Under the pieces are notes generated by a model. That model saw nothing but the letters and a program-made list of their open reading frames with translations. It was not told the DNA's origin and searched no databases. From assembly GCA_013365325.1 (NCBI GenBank), contig JABVXV010000593.1:1-20000 (forward strand): a stretch of DNA of 20,000 bases, in the 5' to 3' direction. Positions 11,633 through 20,000 of this stretch are shown here, in pieces (within the stretch, counting starts at the first letter, position 1; each line of letters begins with the position of its first letter). Position numbers and translations under genes: made by a program. Origin of the DNA: Dipetalonema caudispina. Lineage: Eukaryota; Nematoda; Chromadorea; Rhabditida; Onchocercidae.

Positions 11633-11648
11633 TAAAGGATATCCTTTA
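11633..11648. promoter_or_regulatory. 16-bp perfect palindrome upstream of the zinc transporter
   Basis: TAAAGGATATCCTTTA is its own reverse complement and lies about 155 bp before the first modelled ATG of the cdf-1-like gene. Its position suits a dimeric regulator, for example a nuclear receptor; zinc exporters are commonly zinc-induced. Only the palindrome and its position are seen; function is inference. Confidence 0.35.
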
Positions 11649-11802
11649 AAAATAATATTATACATCATATAATATTTATTTCCAATTTTATTGATGAAAA
11701 TCGAAAATATAACTTAAAATGGAAGAAATTTGGTTCTTCATAAACATTATCAAGTTGAGTAGTTTAATTAGCGATTTATAAGCAATATAAATTTGGGAAT
11801 TA

Positions 11803-11911
11803 ATGTTTGGAGAGATGTCCTTGCCGTTTGGCGAAGAAAATGGAGATGTTGATGGATCGGGACGGCGAAACGGTACATTCTTGGTTCCTATGAGGAAGTG
11901 TAGTGGTAATG
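11803..11911 (+). other. cdf-1: first coding exon of the zinc transporter (long N-terminus)
   Basis: ATG at 11803 opens 36 codons (MFGEMSLPFGEENGDVDGSG, then a basic stretch) ending at a strong G|GTAAGT donor. The phase matches the acceptor at 12343/12344, so the join reads straight into the transporter frame. An in-frame TAA at 11788-11790 bounds it upstream. The exon is much less AT-rich than its surroundings. It encodes a soluble cytosolic extension. The alternative is that translation starts at the Met at 12349, giving 465 aa. Confidence 0.6.
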
Positions 11912-14900
11912 GTAAGTTTATGATTTTGCAGGTAGCACGAGACGTATATATTACCCTTGCAAAAGAATATTTAATTTTTTAATTCTTTATTTTGCGGAAT
12001 AACTTTTTAGTAGTTCAAAAACGGAGAGGAGGTCGTGTTTTTATTAGCTGTTCCCTTGTAAGATTTACGATATTTAAATTGCATGTAAATCAAACTACCA
12101 GAAAAACACTGTACATTTAGCCCACTGTTTATCAGACACCATCGTGCATCATTCGTTGAAAGTTCATCTGCCTACCGTTTCACCATTTATTTTAATCTGT
12201 CCGCTAGCTGAATTGTTGGCTGTCGTATTATTGAATGAAGTGAATCATTGAATTGAACTGACTGAAAATGAATTGAATGAAAACACTCTGTTTTAGGTAA
12301 GTTCATCGATTTTTTCACGGAAAGTCATATCTGTACTTTTCAGGTGCAATGACACAAAAATTGGTGCGAGAAGAAAGTACCGGCAGCGTAGATACGGAAG
12401 GGACTGGCGACACTTCATCTGATCATCACAGTCGACGACGATTATCCCGTAGTACTCGACTTATTATTATGCTAACAATGACATTCGCGTTTTTTGCTGT
12501 CGAACTGGCATTTGGATATTTATCACATTCAATGGCACTTGTAGCAGATTCGTTTCATATGCTGAGCGATGTTATGGCACTGGGTATTGCGTTCGCATGC
12601 TTAAGGGTAATAGCTCAGCTTTGCAGATTTTTCTTCCTGTTTTTGCTGTGTAGAAGATATCAGAAAATTTCGAATCCGTTGTGGCAGTTTTGGTTTTAGC
12701 ATATTTTATTGTTCTTAAATAACGTGCTCTGTTTAATAGATTGCTGCTCGTTCATCTAAGAAAAATACTTTTGGCTGGGTGCGTGCTGAAGTACTTGGTG
12801 CTCTAATCAATGGTGTATTTCTACTTGCCTTATGCTTTTCAATTTTGGTTGAATCACTAACTCGACTCATCGAGCCACAAACAATCAAGCAACCGATCAG
12901 CGTACTTGTTGTTGGTGTTATTGGATTATTTATCAATCTAATTGGGATGTTTATGTTTCACAGTAAGGTTTAAGTTAATTTTTGCAAATATTTTAATATT
13001 AGTCATCATGACACTCTAATAGAAGACTAATTTCTTTCATGCTTTGCAAATTTCTTATCGAAGGGTTCTTTTCCTTTAACTTTTCAGACTATATTCTTTA
13101 ATAAAAATGTTTCTTTTGAATAGGTCACGCTCACGAACATGGCGAAAGCAGCAAAGATACTCAGGCACAACCGCAAGTAGGTCGACGACAAACTCATGTG
13201 ACCATCGATGGTAATGAAAGTCAGCATTTAATGTCCTCCCACCAGGTTGCTTTTTTTTAAAATGAATATTTGAGGGAGCAAGTACTTTATCTAAGCAATT
13301 ATCGTTATGTTCGGTTACATTGTTCTGAAAAAAATTGTTTTGGAAATCCATGTGAACCTCAGAATTTCATACTTCTAATGTTGACTTACTCTAAAAAAAA
13401 CACTTTTGGTACATGGAAGGAAAGAGCTTTAAGCAGAAATTGCAAAATGATTTTCTAAAGTTGTACTAAGTTAGGAAGCAAATACGGAGCACTTTACGAC
13501 AGCAATGATCCAAGTCCATTCCGACAATCCGAACAGAGAAACTCTTCAGTATTCGGTGTGACCGTAAAATACGGTCGCTCACGCATCCCATACTTGTTGA
13601 TTGAGTAGCCCTGGAACGATAGGAGTGTAGAGTATATTTCGAATTCTCAATAATACCAATCCTACATCAACTCCAACGAGAACAAAATAATCTATATGAA
13701 CAGCATTTGACAATGTGATATTAGTATTAAAGCAATGTGGATATGTCCTTATAAAATGATTAGTTCAATATAGGAGAACATGTTTTAGAAAAATTGGAGG
13801 TTAAAATGAAAATGAGAAGCAGAAATGGCTATTGCAGGAAGCAGCAATGGCTATTGCAAATCTTCAAGAAGTTCATCCAGATGATTCCAGGCTTATGACG
13901 CAGACTCATATGAAAATTGACAAAAGTAAAGAAAAAAAGAAGAAAAGTAAGCAATATTTTGCGGAACAGTTCGTTTATCATGATGGGGTCTTGTGGATAG
14001 ATACTTTCAGAACAGCATTCTCTGGTACATTCTCTAGAGAAATCTAGAGAATAGAGAGTGTTATACTGGAGTGTATTGTTTTGAAATTGTTTTTTTAAGA
14101 GTTTTTTTTTTTTTAATTTTGTACTGGAAAATGTGCATCTTTCTCTAGATGTTAAGAATGCTTTTAGTTACTGCAGTTATTTTTTATTATGACTTGAACC
14201 TGCTAATATTCATATTTTATGTTTATAGAATTATCAAAGCAACTGAATATGCAGGGCGTCTTTCTTCATGTGTTGAGCGATGCACTTGGTTCAGTTATTG
14301 TTATCGTTACGGCTCTTGTTTGTTGGCTTATTCCTGGTCAGGAAGCTCTCAAACTCTACTTAGATCCTACTTTGAGGTTTTTCTTTTATCGTTGTTTTCT
14401 CTACTTTGACCTCTAGCATCGTAAATTACTCACGTACGTCATTTTTTCGTTTTACCATGAGGTGGACTCATAAAATGTTTCGCAAATCAGCATGCTGAAA
14501 CACTGAAATTTAATACGAGGAGTTTGGTTCCTTTGGCAATAGTGCATGTATTTCTAGAAGATTTACCACGGTCTGTTTTTTATATAGTTTGGCTATGGTT
14601 GCTTTGATGATTGCATCAACATTTCCGCTTGTACGTGAAACGGCCCTGATTCTCATGCAGACTACTCCTGGTTTCATTGAGGTTGAAGAAATCAAAAAAG
14701 AGTTGCTCAAAGTTAGTTTTGCAAGTAATTTAACTACCATAAATGCGATTTAATTCAAAAATTATGGTTGCTTTTATACTTTTACAATTACTAATTTCTT
14801 TAACTGTGAAAAAAGCCAATCAGAACATTCCTGTCAGTCACGAGTGCACAGTTACATACCTCTTGTAATTTTGCTCCGCTTCATCAAAGAATCCAAGAAG

Positions 14901-16555
14901 CTTCCTATTTTCGTTAAATTTTCTCATGTATTTAGATTGCATAATTCGGTAGGCGTACCATGTTTTCTTCAAAATTCAGATCAAAGGAGTAGAAGCGGTA
15001 CATGAATTTCATGTGTGGCGGTTAGTGGGTGAGCGAATTATCGCTACAGTACACATCAAATTTGCCGATCTTAAAGCATATCTGGCAGCTGCTGATGAGA
15101 TTCGTACATTATTTCATAATAATTGCATTCATAGTACTACTATACAACCTGAATTCTCGGAGGTATGCTTTTTTCTTCTCTTTAATAAGTGGATTTTTCC
15201 TTTTATCTTGCAACGAATAGTGAAAAATTGAGTTCTGGAATACCATACATTTTTGTATCATGTGTTCTTATGCACTTCCTCTATACGCTTACTCATTTAA
15301 ATGGTTGCTTCGTAGCATAGATTATTGATCTAAATGAAGGACAGATGAACCCTGCGTGGATCTAAATGTAAGTATCTGTGCACATTGCTATTTAGATGGC
15401 AAGCGCTCTGGGAAGGAATGGCACTAGTTGCGCATTAGCTTGTCCACCAGAGAATTGCAGGAGAAACAATGTAACGTGCTGCAAAAGGACTCTAGAGGGC
15501 AATTATCTTTCCTCGAATCATGAATCAACCGTATGTTTTTAAAACACTGAACAAACTTTATATATACATGCGAACAAAATTTATTGGAGAAAAGCGATAT
15601 CGAGTAAACTGTTTTGCAAGATTTAGACTGTTTACTAAGGCTTAGTTAGTTCAGCCGTCTTCATAGACATTCCACTATATTCATATGGCGTTCCTTACTG
15701 CAGTTTACTTGTGACGATTTTTTAATCATTATGTTTTATTGCATTCAACTTTGGTTTTCAGTAGATCGCCCTTTTCTCAGAAACGACATGTGAAAGCGGC
15801 TATATTAGCTGGGTTTTGGTAGTCAGTCCAATGTATGCAAAGTAGTTGGATATCACTCTTTCACTAATTTTTTACTGGTGGCTTTAGATCTCCATGAACT
15901 CCAATTAGCCTTTCTGTATATATGGAACGTTGCAAAATACAGCTGTTTCCGTTCATATGATTCTTAATAATTTGTTGAAATCAGGATTGATTTTTGCTTT
16001 TGGATAAGCATTGTTGAAGCTTATAAAATTTTATGTTTAAAGTATCAAATTGAAAAGATTGCACTTTTTTTTTAACGTAGTTTCACCGTAATCTACATTT
16101 TAAGTGAATCGAATTGATGTATGAATTATTTGACCATCAGTGAAATTAGACCTTAAACATTAGTGTTATTCTGCATATCTTTAGAATATTTATTGTTACT
16201 TATTCCTGTGATTACCAAAATTATGTCTTACCAACGTTTTTATTAAAGTTCGCAATTATGGTGATGAGGATTACAAATATATGATTACTTTAGTATTAAA
16301 TTGAGATGCTGTCATGTTGACCGTATTTTCATTCTTTTAATTATTATTGTTAGTGTTTTTCGGTTTTCATGTTGTCTGTACTGAAATACAACTCACTGCT
16401 TAAACTTTTATCGAACAAGTTTGGAAGAAAGCATGATTCTCATAGAGATTTCTTTTCAGAGTCACTTTCTATCAACACCCAATATATTGGATGAAAAAGC
16501 ATGTAATACAAACTTAGGAGATATTTATCCAGATACAGTCGAAAAAATAAGATAG
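11803..16555 (+). CDS. cdf-1: zinc exporter, CDF/SLC30 family, ZnT1-like
   Basis: Core exons: 11803-11911, 12344-12606, 12740-12962, 13124-13245, 13838-13946, 14229-14376, 14588-14711, 14980-15162, 15396-15530, 16460-16555, giving 503 aa (ZnT1 is 507); an extra exon at 13475-13555 would make it 530. The family exchanges cytosolic Zn2+ for H+ as a homodimer; ZnT1 acts at the plasma membrane. Six membrane segments are visible. Numbered from the Met at 12349, the zinc site is H70/D74 in TM2 (DSFHMLSD) and H251/D255 in TM5 (HVLSDALGS). A His-containing loop (HSHAHEHG, then a variable Lys-rich part) joins TM4 to TM5. The cytosolic domain has GVEAVHEFHVW, IIATVHIKF and HSTTIQPEFSE. A cysteine-rich tail (CALACPPENC...TCC) resembles that of ZnT1 and separates this protein from vesicular ZnT2/3/8. 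First and last exons are the least certain parts. Confidence 0.93.
12291..12300 (+). promoter_or_regulatory. TTTTAG|GTAAGT element: zero-length exon or alternative leader donor
   Basis: Within intron 1 an acceptor (TTTTAG) is directly followed by a donor (GTAAGT), with the junction at 12296/12297. Such sites can act in recursive splicing. It may equally be the donor of a non-coding first exon lying in the less AT-rich stretch 12120-12296, used from an internal promoter to make the short N-terminus. Sequence alone does not decide. Confidence 0.35.
13475..13555 (+). other. cdf-1: probable additional (cassette) exon of the zinc transporter
   Basis: Between exons 4 and 5, both of which join in phase 0, a TTAG acceptor at 13473-13474 opens 27 codons (EANTEHFTTAMIQVHSDN, then PNRETLQYS) ending at a GT at 13556-13557. 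The block is 81 bp, stop-free in the right frame, and much less AT-rich than intron DNA. Its insertion keeps the frame and lengthens the cytosolic TM4-TM5 loop, where CDF proteins vary most. It splits a 592-bp intron into 229 and 282 bp, typical of this gene. The GTGTGA donor is not the strongest, so it may be included in only some transcripts. Confidence 0.6.
13556..13575 (+). repeat. hairpin just after the donor of the cassette exon
   Basis: ACCGTAAAATACGGT at 13561-13575 is a perfect 6-bp stem with a 3-nt loop, starting five bases after the donor GT. A hairpin here could affect recognition of the 5' splice site by U1; that effect is inference. Confidence 0.4.
13816..13859 (+). repeat. 22-bp tandem duplication across an exon acceptor
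   Basis: The 22 bases at 13816-13837 are repeated at 13838-13859 with two differences (GAAGCAG[A/C]AATGGCTATTGCA[G/A]). The second copy opens exon 5 of the zinc transporter (EAAMAIA) and the first copy supplies its TTGCAG acceptor. No pyrimidine tract precedes it. Acceptors at 13816 and 13822 would also keep the frame, so the exact exon start is uncertain by up to seven codons. Confidence 0.8.
14029..14052 (+). repeat. 10-bp perfect stem with GAAA loop in a zinc transporter intron
   Basis: ATTCTCTAGA (14029-14038) and TCTAGAGAAT (14043-14052) pair perfectly around GAAA, a stable GNRA-type tetraloop. It sits about 85 bases after the donor of exon 5. In RNA it would be a robust hairpin. Function unknown. 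Confidence 0.6.
15531..16459 (+). other. long last intron of the zinc transporter with alternative tail exons
   Basis: At 929 bp this is the longest intron modelled. Two other phase-0 end exons are possible after exon 9: 15781-15822, after CTTTTCTCAG (KRHVKAAILAGFW, stop), and 16639-16686, after TTTTCTCTCAG (HCFEGFADTAFLQQR, stop). The exon at 16460 has the best acceptor (TTTCTTTTCAG) and the longest open frame (31 codons), so it was chosen. The cysteine-rich tail is present in all versions. Confidence 0.45.
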
Positions 16556-18735
16556 ACAAATATTTAATGCAGAATGTAAAGCGAACGGAAATTCTCATGC
16601 ATTGCATATTTTAGAGAAGTTTTGAAATTTTCTCTCAGCATTGTTTTGAAGGCTTTGCTGACACTGCATTTCTGCAGCAGAGGTAGTTCTGGTGAGGTAC
16701 TGTTCATTTTTCAAATCTATGCAAGTTTGATATATTTCTCGATTGTCCGTGAAGTTTTGTCAGACTATTTTGTTAATGTAATTTTTTCGCTGTTGATCGC
16801 TTAACCAAGTGGATCGATTCACTTGCCATCTGCCATCGGAAGGCATACTGAAATTGATGACTCATTGATCTCCAATATCCAAAGTTTTTTATCATGCAGT
16901 TGAAAGAGGAAATGAAACAAAACCCATGGGATTTTTTCATCGATTAGTTGTTTACTAAGCAAATTATATCTCCACGAGGCATGAATTTTTAAACTTTAAA
17001 TTCCTCTGTTAATTTATAGAAATATTATTCCTAATAGACGATTGTATAAAAAAAAAAAATTGTACTACGTCCGTATGTTTTTCCATTATTTTTAGTTTTC
17101 TTGTCATTTTGTATATAAAAATTGTTTCAAAAAGTAGCTCATGCAATCATTCAAATCCTTCGATCAACTTCAAAGCAGGCAAATGAAAAGTTTTATTTAC
17201 GATAACTCATTACAGAGAGTTCCATCATACTAGTTACTATAATTAACTCGTTAGCTCCTTATTTTTTTTTATAAATTATCTGACTTGAAGTAGTCTCGAA
17301 ATTAGTTCGAAGTTATTTATGCTTCAATTATCTTACAGTTTGTTCATTTTTAATTACTATCAATAGACAAAATTTTTGGAGTAGAAGTTTAATGTATCTC
17401 TGATATCATCACTTTTAACATATTTATTTGATTCATAGGAATGAATTATCATATAGCAAGATGTTGATGTTTTAAATATGTTAAAAATCATTTTTTTTTT
17501 TTTATTCTCAACGATTTCTATATGATACATTTCCCTTAGTATGAAAAGTAAAATTTGCTTCAAAATATATTTATCATTTAGTTGAAGAAAAATTTGTTTT
17601 GATGAATAAGACCACTCATCAAAAAAAAAAAAAAAAAAAAAAAAAGGCAATTCAGATACTTCTTCAATAATTAGTGGCATATTTTCAATATTGACGTAAT
17701 GTTTAAATAATTCTTATCCCCGTCATCGAAAAAAAAAAAAGAAAAAAGGAAAACGATACATTTCCTTAACATGAACAATAAGTTATTATTTTGAAGAGAA
17801 TATAAATTAAAAAATGTCCCGTTCCTGTACAATGCTAAAAAATTTTTTTTTCAACTTATTTCTACAAATAATGTTGAAAATTTTCATCCTTTACAGATTT
17901 CATGCATTCTACGCATGAAGGTATTTTTTTTTAAAAATTTTGAAATTTTATCATCAATATAAAATAAGATTCGAGGAATAATTTCATCCTAAATCTAAAC
18001 ATTTCAGTATTAATAAGCAAAACAATAAACAACAAAATGACAATGCAAAACTTGGCAGATTATTGAGCATTGATAGTATAAATTAATTAATGGAAACAAA
18101 AGTTATATAACTGAAAATTTTGAAGTATGCTTAATTTTGCAAATATGGCGATCTGAGATTTTTTTTTTTTTTTTCTTTTTGAATTGTGACTTGAATAGGA
18201 AAAATAACGGATGCAGTGATCGAATTAACTATGAAAGTTTTGCATTAAATTTATTTGCATAAATAGAAGATAAGGCATTTTATAGAAGGAACTACCAGTA
18301 AGTTAGAAATAAGTTATCTGTTAGAGATAATAAAAGTTTGGAAATTTAGGAATAAAAAATAGATAATGAAGAGGATTGTAATAAGCTCTTTAAATATACC
18401 TGTTATATTATGTAATAATTTAATTTCTCATCATGTAGTATACAATGAGAGAAGTAAAGAAATGAAATTTTATAATTTAAGTGATTAATAGATTTGTAAT
18501 TAAAGCGATTGTTCTAATCAATTGAAGCAAAAGAACGAAATACCAAAATATAACGACAAAATAAACATAAAATAACGTAACACAAATCTAAAATTTTAAT
18601 TAAAATTAAACCCGAGTGAAGTGTCTAAAATAAGCTGAGATATCGAGAAGAAAAAAAAAAAAGAAAACTCTTTAGTGAATACTTGAAGGAAATGAAAAGC
18701 CAAAAACTACATTTCTGCAAGCCTATTATTATCAG
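16556..18735. other. AT-rich region between convergent genes
   Basis: This stretch holds the 3' UTR of the zinc transporter and that of the minus-strand gene to the right. No canonical AATAAA was found soon after the transporter stop, so its 3' end cannot be placed. A near-palindrome of two facing E-box-like hexamers (CAAGTG...CACTTG) lies at 16806-16825. A 25-nt A run is at 17621-17645. Open frames at 16622-16804 and on the minus strand at 17360-17680 are low-complexity and not supported. Confidence 0.5.
17621..17645 (+). repeat. 25-nt poly-A tract
   Basis: An uninterrupted A run in the intergenic region. A 22-nt T run of the same kind is at 9209-9230. They match the general homopolymer richness of this genome and do not by themselves indicate retroposed sequence, since no target-site duplication was seen. 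Confidence 0.9.
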
Positions 18736-19805
18736 CTATTTTAAGCAGTAGGATAGGCTTCTGGAACGTTTATTTGTCGTACCAAATTGTTGAAAATAAC
18801 GTTCACCGAGCATATCTGCTTCTGTCCATTGTCTAAATCTAAAATTAAATTTTGAAATGATTATTTTTCTTTTGTAAAAGATTCCGAAAAAGTCAAAATA
18901 ATGGTTTGGAATTTTTTTTTTTAAATGGAAACATTTACCTTGTTAAATGTCTAAATAGGCGAAATTTGGTAGGTCGAGTCCAAACATTACCAACCAAAAT
19001 CTTCAGACATAATAGATCCATTTGTTCCACATGATACAGTAAATCTACAGATACTGCATAACCAAGTAATCTAGAGAGATGTTGCAGCTGATTTGCCTAA
19101 AATTTCAGTTTATCTAACAGGAGCATAATTTAATTTATTCAAATTGAATTAATAAATAATCAGAATGATAAAAGTTTTGATTAAGCAACTCTCTGCAAAT
19201 GATACTGAGAGATTTGTCAATTAACTAATATCAATTTCTAACAAATTTGTGCTTAATTAAAATTACGAAAAGTTATTTTCCGTAGTATATCTGGTAAATC
19301 TGAATAATTATGAAAGAAATGTTATGTTACCTTTGATATAATGGATAATCTTTTTAGATTCGGAAAAAATGGTGCATCCGGAAAATATATTCGATGAAGC
19401 GGTGTTAGCTTCAATTGCCGATTACGCCCAGTACCACAGCAACGATTCACTTTTCGTGAATGGCTAACCATTTCAATTAACATATTTATTTGTTCTTTAT
19501 TGATCTAAAATAATAATTTCAACAAATAGTTTAAAAATACACAAATATAACACTCAAATGAAATAATTTTTCATCTCTTCTAGATGTATCATTGTTAAAT
19601 ATTTAAAATTGAACCTGTGCAACAAGTAGTTCAATAATTGGACTATCAATGAACAACTGTTCCACTTTACGCCTCAAAGTAAACAGCAAATGAAGCAAAG
19701 CAGTAACATTGTTTGCTTTCAATTCGGAATCAATTGCTATGCCAAGATGATTTGGCTCTAATTCCATAATCATTAATGCCAAGGATGGATGCCAATCGTA
19801 TTCAG
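18736..19805 (-). CDS. unrecognised protein, last four coding exons, 5' end beyond the window
   Basis: Exons in transcript order: 19805-19615, 19504-19331, 19096-18939, 18838-18736, all with GT-AG junctions and matching phases, encoding about 208 C-terminal residues. The first visible exon begins with two bases completing a codon, so at least one more exon lies to the right. The protein starts (A/S..)EYDWHPSLALMIMELEPN, continues through LLHLLFTLRRKVEQLF, NRCCGTGRNRQLKLTPLHRI, YFPDAPFFPNLKRL, LLGYAVSVDLLYHVEQMDLL, NVWTRPTKFRLFRHLTRFRQ and EADMLGERYFQQFG, and ends KRSRSLSYCLK. It looks mostly helical, with no signal peptide, membrane segment or zinc-finger pattern in this part, and a basic end. 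The composition and conserved-looking W/R/F runs indicate a real soluble protein, but I do not recognise the family. Confidence 0.8.
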
Positions 19806-19807
19806 CT

Positions 19808-19845
19808 AAAAAAAAAAAATATATATATATATATTATCATTTCTT

Positions 19846-19879
<34 letters not shown>
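19808..19879 (+). repeat. A12, (AT)n and T32 low-complexity block
   Basis: An A run at 19808-19819, alternating AT to about 19835, and a 32-nt T run at 19848-19879 follow one another. On the minus strand the A run forms the pyrimidine tract directly before the acceptor of the first visible exon of the neighbouring gene. Lengths may be imprecise in an assembly. Confidence 0.85.
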
Positions 19880-19883
<4 letters not shown>

Positions 19884-20000
19884 AATAAAAATAATAATTA
19901 GAAAAAAAGTATAATTAAGAAAAAATGAAATTATGTTAAAAGAAAAAAAAAAAAAGATTAAAAAGTTTTGAAAGAATTGATTTCCAATAACAAATGTTAC

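Noticed and set aside
12733..12936. Minus-strand open frame over zinc exporter exon 3
   Set aside because: Antisense shadow of a well-supported transmembrane exon.
17360..17680. 106-codon minus-strand open frame
   Set aside because: Begins in a poly-A/T tract that codes for a run of Phe and has otherwise random AT-rich composition.

Overview
The window looks like nuclear DNA of a nematode, most likely a filarial (spirurid) species. It is very AT-rich, with many long A/T homopolymers. Its genes are split by introns of about 100-900 bp, most of them with worm-style TTTTCAG/TTTTAG acceptors. The protein sequences are clearly animal. The species assignment is inference; no rRNA, tRNA, spliced-leader gene, CRISPR array or intact transposon was seen.

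Layout. (1) 1-2846: AT-rich upstream DNA with no supportable gene, a small GC-richer patch near 1906-1978 and a 14-bp palindrome at 2628-2641. (2) 2847-6124 (+): a complete nine-exon gene for a Golgi-type endo-alpha-1,2-mannosidase (MANEA, GH99; 464 aa as modelled), including one intron with a GC-AG boundary. Its poly(A) signal is probably at 6519. (3) 6530-11800: about 5.3 kb of AT-rich DNA. It holds a weak candidate for a small convergent minus-strand gene (6718-7466, with its own AATAAA) and an interrupted minus-strand reading frame (11179-11313). (4) 11803-16555 (+): a ten- or eleven-exon zinc exporter of the CDF/SLC30 family, closest to ZnT1/SLC30A1 and C. elegans cdf-1. Its loop contains an extra in-frame 81-bp exon that is easily missed, and it has two possible N-termini. 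(5) 16556-18735: AT-rich space between convergent genes. (6) 18736-19805 (-): the last four coding exons of a gene that continues past the right edge; its product was not recognised.

The two recognised genes act in separate processes: N-glycan processing in the Golgi, and zinc efflux at the plasma membrane. They are about 5.7 kb apart on the same strand, too far for a nematode operon. Exon phases were checked by hand and agree at every modelled junction. The least certain parts are the cdf-1 first and last exons, the cdf-1 exon at 13475, and the whole 6718-7466 candidate.
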